NCBI RefSeq assembly: GCF_900142085.1
Contig: NZ_FQZQ01000011.1
Location: 62,001 to 126,000, forward strand
Origin: Shimia gijangensis
Lineage (GTDB): Bacteria > Pseudomonadota > Alphaproteobacteria > Rhodobacterales > Rhodobacteraceae
Length of the DNA: 64,000 nucleotides
Reading direction: 5' to 3'
Shown here: positions 53,603 to 61,324 of the stretch, in pieces
How positions within the stretch are numbered: position 1 is the stretch's first letter
Layout: the number at the start of each line of letters is the position of its first letter
The notes under the pieces: model-generated
What the model was told of the DNA's origin: nothing
Databases searched by the model: none
What the model saw: only the letters and a program-made list of their open reading frames with translations
Program-made: the position numbers and the translations under genes

Positions 53603-54793
53603 CTATTTCAGATAGGGCATCGGGTCGACTGAATCGAAGCCTTTACGCACTTCAAAATGCACGAAATTGTCTTTGGAAGGCACTTTGGCCAAGGCTTGAC
53701 CACGTTTGACCGTGGTTCCTTTGGCAACCTTAACCTGATCAACATTATAGTACACGGTCATCAGATTACCCTCGTGGCGTACAACAACGATTTTGACGTT
53801 GTCAGCATCGGTGGTAATGGCTGCAACCTTGCCATCTGAGGCCGCCTTGACGGTGCTTCCGGCCGGGGCCGAAATGTCAACGCCGTTGTTCTTGCCTTTG
53901 GAGTACGGCCGGATGATCTTGCCATCGACCGGGTAGCCCATTTGGGATGTGCTTTTGGTTTGTTGATTGCCCAGATCAGGTGCCTTGGGCACAATCACAG
54001 CGGCATCTGCCGGGGGCAGCGGCGTTGTTGAACTGGGTGGGGTTGGGGTGGGTGATCCTTGTCCGGGGACAGTGGTGCTTGCAGCCGCGGCCCCTGAATT
54101 TGCCGACTTGCTGGCCGTCACGGGAGGGATCAGAAGAATCTGGTTTTCGCGAATGGTGAACTCGCTGTTCAACCCGTTCCAGTCTGCCAATGCGCGTGGC
54201 GTGACATTATAAAGTCGCGAAATGGTAAAGGCGGTTTCGCCGCGTTTGACCTTATGGCGAATGGGCTCAAACCCAGTTTCGCCCTTTGGTGCGTTTTTGG
54301 GCGCGGGTTGCAAGGGTTCACTGTCGACCTTGGGCGCTGATGTGGACGAGCTGTTAATCGCGCCGCCTGCCAATGCGGTGATGTCCACGTCAGACGGTGG
54401 CGTGACAACGCCTGAGCCACCGGTCGCGGCGGAAGGTTCAGCTACGCGATACGGCAAGGCAATGACTTCGCCCTTGTTCAGAGTATCCTCGGGGCGGATG
54501 CCGTTGTATTTTGCAAGGTCCTGAACGGGCATGCCAATTCGTGTGGCCACGTCATTCAGAGTGTCACCTCGTCGGGCCACAGCGATCTGATAGTTGGGAT
54601 ATGAGATGATGCCGCGTTTGTCCGGGCTGGGGCGATCTGCGATTGCCTCCTTGGCGGCACTACTGGTGTCCAACCCTGCGCCAAAGGTATCGCGCATGTC
54701 ATAGTCCAGATCAGAACACGCGGTCACAACTCCAAGCGCCAACCCGGAAACGGCCAGCCGCATAGCGAAAGTAGAAGATGCTGCAAAAGCCAT
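53603..54793 (-). CDS. NlpD-like LysM/M23 lipoprotein, probably non-catalytic
   Basis: This 396-residue protein has a lipoprotein signal with lipobox V-T-A-C (residues near 26). Two LysM domains follow (IAVARRGDTLNDVATRIGMP; HKVKRGETAFTISRLYNVTP), joined by Ser/Pro-rich linkers, and then a C-terminal M23/LytM domain. There the first metal His of HxxxD is replaced (KNNGVDISAP) and the equivalent of YAHN reads VYYN, though HFEVRKG keeps the HxH-like end. Such degenerate LytM domains in NlpD and EnvC activate amidases instead of cutting peptidoglycan. I chose the ATG at 54793 (GAGGATATTGAG upstream). Downstream of pcm. Confidence 0.88.
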   Translation of the reverse strand: MAFAASSTFAMRLAVSGLALGVVTACSDLDYDMRDTFGAGLDTSSAAKEAIADRPSPDKRGIISYPNYQIAVARRGDTLNDVATRIGMPVQDLAKYNGIRPEDTLNKGEVIALPYRVAEPSAATGGSGVVTPPSDVDITALAGGAINSSSTSAPKVDSEPLQPAPKNAPKGETGFEPIRHKVKRGETAFTISRLYNVTPRALADWNGLNSEFTIRENQILLIPPVTASKSANSGAAAASTTVPGQGSPTPTPPSSTTPLPPADAAVIVPKAPDLGNQQTKSTSQMGYPVDGKIIRPYSKGKNNGVDISAPAGSTVKAASDGKVAAITTDADNVKIVVVRHEGNLMTVYYNVDQVKVAKGTTVKRGQALAKVPSKDNFVHFEVRKGFDSVDPMPYLK

Positions 54794-54894
54794 CTCAATA
54801 TCCTCAATTTTCACCCCTGTTATTTACGAACGGGGATTTCACTCATTACCAGGAAATGGGCGTTTTCGCCTCTTGTTTAAGCGGTATGCCCTGA

Positions 54895-55548
54895 TCAGTT
54901 GTCTGGAGCAAGGCCTTCGACAAGTGGCACAAAGCGCACCGGGCGCAATTCATCATAGTCAAATCCGGCCTCGTGGCGCCGCACACGGATCATACTTTGC
55001 ACCGTATCTGACTGCCCCACTGGCAACACCATGATACCGCCAACTTTTAATTGCGCCAAGAGCGGTCCTGGCGGGTCTTCGGCTGCGGCGGTCACAATGA
55101 TGCGATCAAATGGCGCCTGATCGGGCAGGCCAAAGCTGCCATCCGAGGTGAAGGCGGTGATATTGGCAAGGTCCATGGCCTCAAACAGGGTGCGGGCTTC
55201 GCGGACCAGACGTTTGTGGCGATCGACGGTATAGACGCGGCGGGCGAGTTGGCTGAGGATTGCGGCTTGATAACCGGACCCGGTGCCCACCTCGAGAACT
55301 TTATCCCGGGGGCTGACTTCCAACGCTTGCGTCATCAGGCCAACAACAGACGGTTGTGAAATGGTCTGGCCACAGGCAATCGGCAGGGGAGTGTCTTCAT
55401 AAGCGCGATCCGCAAACAGACCGCGCACAAAGGGGCCACGATCAATGCGCTCCATCGCGGTCAGAACACGCGGGTCGGTGACGCCTTTGCTGCGCAGGGC
55501 GAAGAGGAACTGCATTTTACGTTCTGCGGTGGTCGAGGCGTCGGTCAT
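54895..55548 (-). CDS. pcm: Protein-L-isoaspartate O-methyltransferase
   Basis: This 217-residue enzyme methylates isoaspartyl residues in damaged proteins using S-adenosylmethionine. It has [20 protein letters not shown], the SAM motif [19 protein letters not shown] and [18 protein letters not shown], as in Pcm. Its start overlaps the surE stop by four bases (ATGA); the surE-pcm-nlpD order resembles that of gammaproteobacteria, which supports the call for the NlpD-like neighbour. Confidence 0.95.
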   Translation of the reverse strand: MTDASTTAERKMQFLFALRSKGVTDPRVLTAMERIDRGPFVRGLFADRAYEDTPLPIACGQTISQPSVVGLMTQALEVSPRDKVLEVGTGSGYQAAILSQLARRVYTVDRHKRLVREARTLFEAMDLANITAFTSDGSFGLPDQAPFDRIIVTAAAEDPPGPLLAQLKVGGIMVLPVGQSDTVQSMIRVRRHEAGFDYDELRPVRFVPLVEGLAPDN

Positions 55549-56327
55549 TCGATGGCTTTCAAGGCGTCCAATGCGTCATATGCGGTGAGGTCGGCGCGCA
55601 TGGGCGTGACCGAGATATAGCCATCCAGATTGGCCGCTGCGTCCGATCCGGGTGCTGTTTGAATGCGTTGATTGCCGCCCTTGATCCACATGAACCGTCG
55701 CCCCGAAGGCGAATTATGCGGCTCAACGCTGAAACAGGTGCCTCGGCGGAACCCTTGGGTGGAGACCTGAATACCCTTGACGTTTTTAGCGAGAACAGGT
55801 GGGAAATTTACGTTGTAAAACAGGCGATAATCGGCATTTTCCTGCGGGTTCGCCGCGAGGATCTTGCGCACAGTCTCGGCGCCATGTTCGGCGGCGGCCT
55901 CAAATGGGTTGTCGATTTCATAGTTTTCCGGGCCGAGGTATTGCGACAAGGCGATCGCGGGAACGCCCTGCAAGGCGGCCTCCATCGCGGCGCCGATGGT
56001 GCCGGAATAAAGCGTGTTCTCAGCCGAGTTATTGCCGCGATTCACACCGGACAAGACCAGATCGGGGGGCGTGTCTTTCATCACGTCATGCATGCCGACC
56101 AACACGCAATCCGCCGGGCTGCCTTCGGTGGCGAAACGGCGCTCGCCCATCTTTGAAACCATCATCGGGTGGGTGTAGCTGATGCAATGACCGACCCCGG
56201 ATTGCTCAAACGCGGGGGCCACGGTCCAAACTTCTCCGTCAGCGCCCGCAAGGTCCGTGGCGATGTCGAGCATCACTTTCAATCCGGGTGCATTGATGCC
56301 GTCGTCATTGGTGATGAGAATACGCAT
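55545..56327 (-). CDS. surE: 5'/3'-nucleotidase SurE
   Basis: SurE (260 aa) is a metal-dependent nucleoside-monophosphate phosphatase with a survival-linked role. It begins [18 protein letters not shown], with the metal-binding Asp pair of the family, and contains [27 protein letters not shown]-like sequence ([15 protein letters not shown]), LSGVNRGNN and [10 protein letters not shown]. An upstream in-frame start would add a non-conserved Arg/Gln-rich leader of 22 residues. It is co-transcribed with pcm. Confidence 0.95.
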   Translation of the reverse strand: MRILITNDDGINAPGLKVMLDIATDLAGADGEVWTVAPAFEQSGVGHCISYTHPMMVSKMGERRFATEGSPADCVLVGMHDVMKDTPPDLVLSGVNRGNNSAENTLYSGTIGAAMEAALQGVPAIALSQYLGPENYEIDNPFEAAAEHGAETVRKILAANPQENADYRLFYNVNFPPVLAKNVKGIQVSTQGFRRGTCFSVEPHNSPSGRRFMWIKGGNQRIQTAPGSDAAANLDGYISVTPMRADLTAYDALDALKAIE

Positions 56328-56440
56328 GGTTTGCCCCTGACCGTCCCTGTCTGCTCTTTGGTCCTGTCTAGTGGAGCAAGGGGCAGGGGGCAAGCATTGC
56401 TGGCGCTGGCCGGATCCTTTGGGGGCGGGCCGTGCAAGAC

Positions 56441-57085
56441 TTAGACGGTCAATTCAGCCAGCAACCGGGCGGCTTCGTCGCGTGGATGCGCCAGCGCAGC
56501 TTTGTCCTGACCGGGGAAGAACCGCGCACGGGTGCCGGTGGGCATTTCGGCCGGTTGCAGGATGGACACGCGCGGGCCGGTTTTTATGGTTTCGGCCTGC
56601 CAGCTTTTGGCGAGCGCGATCTGTGCGGTTTTAGTGGCGCCGTAAGAGCCAAAGAATTTCTCGCCGCCACGAGGATCGTCAAAGAACACCGCATGGCCGT
56701 TTTCGCCCAAAAGCGGCGTCAGAAACGGAATCAGAACGCCGGTGGCCGTAACGTTGATCGCCACGGATTTGTCCCAGTCTTTCTCGGAGATATGCCCCGC
56801 AGGCGTCAGGGGTGCGCCGTGAATGGCCGTATGCACCCAGAGATCAACCTTGCCCCAGCGGTCATGGATCGAGCGGCACAACTGCGCCATCGCATCCTTG
56901 TTGGTGATGTCCATAGGCGCCAGTGTGGCACTGCCACCCTTGGCCTGAATACGGTCATCCAGCTCTTCCAGTGCGCCGGTGGTGCGAGCCACGGCAACGA
57001 TGTGATACTCGGGGGCGAGGGCTTCGGCCAGCGCAGCACCAAGGCCACGTGACGCGCCTAGGATCAGGGCAATCTTTTCGGTCAT
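56441..57085 (-). CDS. Short-chain dehydrogenase/reductase
   Basis: This 214-residue SDR has the nucleotide motif [17 protein letters not shown] and the catalytic pair in YGATK ([19 protein letters not shown]). The usual upstream serine position is Asp-rich (FFDDPRGG), so the catalytic triad is incomplete in sequence and the mechanism uncertain. I used the start [12 protein letters not shown]; an ATG nine bases upstream is possible. It lies upstream of surE on the same strand with 113 bases between. Substrate unknown. Confidence 0.85.
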   Translation of the reverse strand: MTEKIALILGASRGLGAALAEALAPEYHIVAVARTTGALEELDDRIQAKGGSATLAPMDITNKDAMAQLCRSIHDRWGKVDLWVHTAIHGAPLTPAGHISEKDWDKSVAINVTATGVLIPFLTPLLGENGHAVFFDDPRGGEKFFGSYGATKTAQIALAKSWQAETIKTGPRVSILQPAEMPTGTRARFFPGQDKAALAHPRDEAARLLAELTV

Positions 57086-57125
57086 GGCCCCCATGTGCGG
57101 CCTTCTGCGGGTAAGGTCAAGTCAA

Positions 57126-57206
57126 AGGGGGGCTGTCTGCCCCCGGATGCCGAAAACGCAGAGCATTTTCGCCACCTCCCCCGAGGATTTAAGGGCCAAA
57201 AGATGT
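57126..57206 (+). repeat. Dispersed intergenic repeat, copy D
   Basis: A hairpin GGGGGGC-TGTCT-GCCCCC (57127-57144) is followed by a spacer and CCTCCCCCGAGGATTTAAGG then GCCAAAAGATG. The architecture (GC hairpin, CCCC-GAGGATTT, GCCAA-AGATG) matches copies A and B. It lies between the SDR and the small unknown gene, on the plus strand like the others. Confidence 0.5.
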
Positions 57207-57207
57207 A

Positions 57208-57462
57208 TCAGGACGGCATTTCCAGCGTCAGCTCTTTGCCGCCGCGCATCAGGACCACGCTGGTTTCATTGATGCCGACGACAGTGCCAACTGTCGACCG
57301 CTCGCCCATCTTTGCCGTCACCACCCTGCCAGATGCCAACAGAATCAGCGCGCGACGGGTGTCTTCGCCGCCTGCGACTCCGATCAGAGTGAGCGCTCCA
57401 CGCGTGAGTGCTGCTTTCTGAGTGGCCTGCTGGGCCACATGAGTTGAGGTCTTTTCGGTCAT
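57208..57462 (-). CDS. Small conserved hypothetical protein
   Basis: This 84-residue protein starts with a polar segment (MTEKTSTHVAQQATQKA) and continues as a small beta-rich domain: LTRGALTLIGVAGGEDTRRALILL, SGRVVTAKMGERSTVGTVVGIN and LMRGGKELTLEMPS. The pattern resembles the compact beta domains (HR-like) of PilP- and GspC-type proteins that occur at the C-terminus of larger roseobacter proteins, but there is no signal peptide or membrane segment and no secretion genes nearby. Function unknown. Confidence 0.65.
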   Translation of the reverse strand: MTEKTSTHVAQQATQKAALTRGALTLIGVAGGEDTRRALILLASGRVVTAKMGERSTVGTVVGINETSVVLMRGGKELTLEMPS

Positions 57463-57592
57463 GGATATGTGCCTGTTCTGTCACGACCCATATGGGGTGA
57501 ACGGGGGCAGGTAACAGGGGCGATGGAGGATGAAAAGACCTGCTGGAGCGCCCGTCGGCGGGTTTTTGCCGCAGCGCAGCAATTTGAGCGGA

Positions 57593-58003
57593 TCAGCGTG
57601 TCTCGAGGTGGTAGGTTTGTGCCCGCATGGCCAGATAGGCAACGGCCTCTTCTGGGATGGGGTGCGACAGGGGTAGATAGGCCGCGCGGGTGCCTTCGTA
57701 GCGAAATGCCTCTGGATAAAGCGCACGCACTTGCTTGAGCATATCGGTGCGGCAGATCACAAAAACGCCTATTTCATCCGGCGTTTTGGGTTTCCAGGAA
57801 ATGCGCAACGTAGTGCCAGATCGGGTTTGTGAAGTGAGAAACGAAGGTTCCCCCCATTTCAGGACTTCTTCTAACGTTCCAACGGCTGAATTGCTGGCCG
57901 CGGTTTGGAAGATCACCTTTCGCAAAGCATGAAAACAGGTCTTTGCAGCTTCAGGCCATCCGGCAATGGTCGTTTCGATATCACTGGGATATTTGGGCGG
58001 CAT
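57593..58003 (-). CDS. DUF1801-family protein
   Basis: This 136-residue protein has the DUF1801 (YdhG/YjhA-like) fold with PSDIETTIAGWPEAAKTCFHALRKVIFQ, EEVLKWGEPSFLT, LRISWKPKTPDEIGVFVICRT and YLPLSHPIPEEAVAYLAMRA. The family has no established function; members are structurally like iron-chaperone Fra/YdhG-type proteins. It starts inside the purF stop region (GTGATG: GTG at 58006 or ATG at 58003), so it is translationally coupled to purF. The TGA of purF and the start share bases. Confidence 0.8.
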   Translation of the reverse strand: MPPKYPSDIETTIAGWPEAAKTCFHALRKVIFQTAASNSAVGTLEEVLKWGEPSFLTSQTRSGTTLRISWKPKTPDEIGVFVICRTDMLKQVRALYPEAFRYEGTRAAYLPLSHPIPEEAVAYLAMRAQTYHLETR

Positions 58004-59469
58004 CACTCGGCCGCTTCGACCTCAAAACCCTGTTCGATCATGTCACTTGGCGCGACCGGGTATTCGCCCGAGAAACAGGCGTCGCAGTATTGAGGACAGT
58101 CCTTGTCTCGGCCATTGGCCTCTCCCACAGCGCGGTAAAGCCCGTCCAGTGAGATGAATTTCAGACTGTCGACGGCCAGATGCTCGGCCATTTCGTCCGG
58201 AGACATATTGGCGGCCAGAAGCTTTTCGCGCTGGGGCGTGTCGACACCATAAAAACAAGGCCATGCAGTGGGCGGCGAGGCAATGCGGAAATGCACCTCG
58301 GCGGCGCCCGCATCCAGGATCATTTCCTTGATTTTGCGGCTGGTGGTGCCACGCACAACCGAGTCATCAACCAAGATCACCCGTTTGCCTTTGATCAGGG
58401 CACGGTTCACATTAAGCTTGAGCCGAACTCCCATATTTCGGATTTGTTCGGTTGGCTCAATAAATGTGCGACCCATGTACTGGTTGCGGATGATGCCCAT
58501 CGCAAAGGGGATACCGCTTTCTTGGCTAAAGCCAATAGCGGCAGGCGTGCCGCTGTCGGGAACCGCACAGACCAGATCGGCATCCACCGGGTTTTCGCGG
58601 GCCAGCTCTACACCGATTTGACGGCGGGTTTCATAAACCGACTGGTTGCCAATGATCGAATCCGGACGCGAGAAATAGACATGTTCGAAGATGCAGAACC
58701 GCGAAGGCTGCGGGCGGAAGGGATAGACAGATTCAATCCCTCCTTTTGCCGTGATCACCACCATCTCGCCCGGTTTGATTTCGCGGATATACTCGGCGCC
58801 GATGATGTCGAGACCACAGGTTTCTGACGATAAAACCCAACCGTCGCCCAGTTTGCCAAGAACCAGTGGGCGCACACCCAAAGGATCGCGCACACCGATC
58901 AGCTTGGTACGGGTCATGGCGACAATCGAAAACGCGCCTTCTACACGGCGCAGGGCATCTTCCATGCGCTCGGGGATGTTGCGTTGCAGCGAGCGTGCCA
59001 TCAAATGGATGATGCATTCCGAATCTGACGACGACTGAAAAATCGATCCACGTTCGATCAGCTCTTTGCGCAGGGCAAGCGCATTGGTGATGTTACCGTT
59101 ATGGGCAATGGCAGCGCCACCCATGGAAAACTCACCAAAGAAGGGCTGCACGTCGCGAATGACAGCCCCCTTAGAGCCTGCCGTGGAGTACCGCACATGG
59201 CCAATCGCAAGCGGGCCGGGCAGGGTCTTCATCAGGCTTTCTTTGGTAAAGTTATCGCGCACATAGCCAAAACGGCGTGCTGAGTTGAACCCGTGTTCTG
59301 GATGATGACAAACGATGCCGCCAGCCTCTTGTCCACGGTGTTGCAGGGCGTGAAGCCCAAGGGCGACAAAGTTCGCAGCATCCTTGAGGCCAATGACGCC
59401 GAACACGCCACACTCCTCTTTCAGCTTATCGTCGTCAAAGGGATTGGCGGGCGGCAAATGTTTGGACAA
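58003..59469 (-). CDS. purF: Amidophosphoribosyltransferase
   Basis: PurF (488 aa) makes 5-phosphoribosylamine from PRPP and glutamine, the first step of purine synthesis. The mature enzyme begins at the Ntn nucleophile Cys20 in KEECGVFGVIGL after an N-terminal propeptide that is removed. HVRYSTAGSKG is the glutaminase motif, and RVILVDDSVVRGTTSRK the PRPP-binding loop. I chose the TTG at 59469 (read as MSKHLPPANPFDDDK) because CGGAG lies seven bases before it and the family propeptide is short; an earlier GTG would add 20 non-conserved residues. DUF1801 follows with overlap. No PurR box was identified. Confidence 0.95.
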   Translation of the reverse strand: MSKHLPPANPFDDDKLKEECGVFGVIGLKDAANFVALGLHALQHRGQEAGGIVCHHPEHGFNSARRFGYVRDNFTKESLMKTLPGPLAIGHVRYSTAGSKGAVIRDVQPFFGEFSMGGAAIAHNGNITNALALRKELIERGSIFQSSSDSECIIHLMARSLQRNIPERMEDALRRVEGAFSIVAMTRTKLIGVRDPLGVRPLVLGKLGDGWVLSSETCGLDIIGAEYIREIKPGEMVVITAKGGIESVYPFRPQPSRFCIFEHVYFSRPDSIIGNQSVYETRRQIGVELARENPVDADLVCAVPDSGTPAAIGFSQESGIPFAMGIIRNQYMGRTFIEPTEQIRNMGVRLKLNVNRALIKGKRVILVDDSVVRGTTSRKIKEMILDAGAAEVHFRIASPPTAWPCFYGVDTPQREKLLAANMSPDEMAEHLAVDSLKFISLDGLYRAVGEANGRDKDCPQYCDACFSGEYPVAPSDMIEQGFEVEAAE

Positions 59470-59796
59470 GGTGTGGCTCCGAATCCGAGTGGGGTTGCTT
59501 GACGCCCCTCTTAAGGGGTCGCGCACCACATGTCACGAAAGGATCACAAGAAGAAGTGTCGCGGGCAGACATGTGGCTCGGAATTGACGTTTTGAGGATG
59601 CAACATCTGCATTTTATCTCAAGGTGGACTTGTCCTGCATTGGCGAGCATTTGATGGCGGTTGTCGTCTAACAACCGATGACAGATTGCTCGTTGCCTTT
59701 TCAGAGCACCATGCAACAGAGAGATACTGAAAAAGCGCCTCTCAATGTTGCATGTGTGCGTTCCGCAGAAATGCGACCTGGAGCACATCAAAACCA
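59470..59796 (-). other. Intergenic region upstream of purF with hairpins
   Basis: This 327-base stretch holds no convincing gene. It contains a GC hairpin CCCC-TCTTAA-GGGG (59505-59518) near the purF start, and an imperfect inverted repeat ATGCAACAGAGAG with CTCTCAATGTTGCAT (59711-59753, loop 15 bases, two-base bulge). A third copy of ATGCAACA is near 59598. Neither hairpin is followed by a T-tract. The purF promoter is presumably here but no clear -35/-10 pair was identified. Confidence 0.5.
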
Positions 59797-59994
59797 CTAA
59801 TGTGGTTCAGTCCATATCCATGCGTCATCATCGTTTGACAATGTGGTCATGGTTGCAGCCCAGAGCGTCGCGTTTACATCAGTGAAGTCCTCTACATTGC
59901 CGTTGCGTTGCGCCACGTTAGATTGACCGACAAAGGCAATCACACCGAATTCAATCAAACTCAGACCAATAAGAACTCCAATAAACTTGCGCAC
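59797..59994 (-). CDS. Small membrane-anchored or secreted protein, unknown
   Basis: A short frame of 65 residues starts at GTG (read as MRKFIGVLIGLSLIEFGVIA) after a good Shine-Dalgarno GGGAGGGAAGAGCT. The N-terminal hydrophobic helix could be a signal anchor or an uncleaved signal; the rest (NVAQRNGNVEDFTDVNAT and NDDDAWIWTEPH) is acidic and polar. No family is recognised. It lies in a 1.2-kb zone between purF and cvpA that otherwise holds only a broken gene, so its reality is uncertain, but the ribosome-binding site and signal-like start support it. Confidence 0.5.
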   Translation of the reverse strand: MRKFIGVLIGLSLIEFGVIAFVGQSNVAQRNGNVEDFTDVNATLWAATMTTLSNDDDAWIWTEPH

Positions 59995-60190
59995 AGCTCT
60001 TCCCTCCCCATCTCGATGATCTCACGAACGTCGGGCAGATGGATTGATCCAACGCAGGAACGCGTGTGCCACAACAGACAATAGCGCGCATTGCAGGGTT
60101 CTTTTTTGTTTTTGGATAGGCCCATTTTTGATGTGTGTCATGGCTGAAATGAGCGTTTTGAGGCACAATTTCCAGTAGGGAGGATACATC

Positions 60191-60565
60191 ATGCGTAAGC
60201 TTTTATTGATGCTGTTACTTGTCATCGGCCAAGTTGCCCACGCGGATTTCCTTAGTGAAAATCGCGGACATTGGGAGGGCACGGGATCACTGCCTTCGGG
60301 GCTCGAATGGCCAGTCTAGGTTGAGTTTCAAGCAAACACCGCTCAGGTCTACACGCCGGACGATGGCTGCGAGGCGATCTGGACTTTTGAAAGTGTGACG
60401 TCAAACATGATCAAGGGCTGGGAGGAGCTCACAGTGGGGGCTGATCGGTGCTATGTTGGGCTCAAGTTCGTTGTGACGCGATATGATGAAAGCCGGATAA
60501 AGGTGGACTGGTTTCAATTGAATGGAATGTTTGTCGCCGAAGCGCTCTTGTGGCGCGTGCAATAG
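60191..60565 (+). pseudogene. Secreted small protein gene interrupted by an in-frame TAG
   Basis: An ATG at 60191, preceded by GGGAGG eight bases upstream, opens a signal peptide (MRKLLLMLLLVIGQVAHA, then DFLSENRGHWEGTG). Codon 43 is TAG (60317-60319). The same frame then runs on to another TAG at 60563, giving a coherent C-terminal part with two cysteines (DDGCEAIWTFESVT, GADRCYVGLKFVVTRYDESR) and a regular end VAEALLWRVQ. The full product would be 124 residues with one internal stop, with no frameshift. One base change from CAG (Gln) would explain it. Pseudogene, sequencing error or readthrough cannot be separated here. Family unrecognised. Confidence 0.7.
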
Positions 60566-60674
60566 AGGTTCGCAAGCCGACAGACTGCTCGAATTTTCTT
60601 TGGTGTTTTTGCAAAGTTCTTCTCAACGCAAGTGCTGATTGAACGGCGTCGATTCTGTTAAGACCAGAAATAAA

Positions 60675-60702
60675 GAAAGCTTGGGCCGAAACCCAAGCTT
60701 TC
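60675..60702 (-). terminator. Probable terminator of cvpA
   Basis: An 11-bp perfect stem, GAAAGCTTGGG with CCCAAGCTTTC, has loop CCGAAA. Read on the minus strand it follows the cvpA stop by 28 bases and is followed by TTTATTTCTGG. A weaker T-run (CGTTTTAT) follows on the plus strand, so it may also serve the disrupted gene upstream. Confidence 0.7.
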
Positions 60703-60729
60703 AGTCGTTTTATCAAGTCGGATCGCTTA

Positions 60730-61281
60730 CTATTCGCAGACACCAACCAAGTCTTCATATTGCTGGGTAATCCATCCCAGCGCCTGGGCCGGGTCGCGTT
60801 CCTCAATTTTTGAGGTCATGCGGGAAAACACTGTGGCCGAGCGGCTATCGTCGACCATTGGGAATGTTTGAGATGTCGCCACGGTTTCGTAGACGAAAAA
60901 TGCGATGGCCACCAATAGGATGCCGCGCAACACGCCGAACAGAAACCCCAGCCCCTGATCAATCCCGCCAAGGGCAGACCGTTGTACAAGTGACGAAAAC
61001 AGGGGCGTAAACAGCGAAACGACCACCAAGGCCACCGCAAAAACGGCCGCAAAGGACGCGATCACCGAAAGTTCACAACTGTCCGCCAGATATTCCCCAA
61101 CAACGGGGACTTCTTTAACCAATGGCACGACTTTGGGGGCGAACATGAACGCCAGCACCGCGGCGGCAATCCAGCCGACAATGGCCATCGCTTCGCGCAC
61201 CACGCCACGACTATACGCCAGAAGGGCCGAAATGATGATGACGCCGGCCACGACGCCGTCGATAATGGTAAAACCTTCCAT
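60730..61281 (-). CDS. cvpA: CvpA-family membrane protein
   Basis: CvpA (183 aa) is an inner-membrane protein with four hydrophobic helices: VVAGVIIISALLAYSRGVVREAMAI, GWIAAAVLAFMFAPKVV, VIASFAAVFAVALVVVSLFT, and GFLFGVLRGILLVAIAFFVYE. The conserved SRGVVREAMAIVGW and GxLFGxxRGxLL motifs match CvpA, needed for colicin V production and stress or bile tolerance in enterobacteria and often near purF. Here purF lies 1.3 kb away, behind a terminator and a broken gene. radA is 43 bases upstream on the same strand. Confidence 0.92.
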   Translation of the reverse strand: MEGFTIIDGVVAGVIIISALLAYSRGVVREAMAIVGWIAAAVLAFMFAPKVVPLVKEVPVVGEYLADSCELSVIASFAAVFAVALVVVSLFTPLFSSLVQRSALGGIDQGLGFLFGVLRGILLVAIAFFVYETVATSQTFPMVDDSRSATVFSRMTSKIEERDPAQALGWITQQYEDLVGVCE

Positions 61282-61324
61282 GCGCTCTTCGCTTTCTTTC
61301 TGCCGCCTCTATGAACCTGAGGCT

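Noticed and set aside
57549-57568. A short CCCG-TCGG-CGGG hairpin followed by TTTTT on the plus strand.
   Set aside because: Only a 4-bp core stem and no plus-strand gene upstream to terminate.
59435-59797. A 120-codon minus-strand frame upstream of purF.
   Set aside because: It overlaps the purF start in another frame, has biased composition and no signal peptide or domain.
60022-60282. An 86-codon minus-strand frame across the start of the broken secreted-protein gene.
   Set aside because: It lies opposite the plus-strand signal peptide and ribosome-binding site and has no recognisable features.
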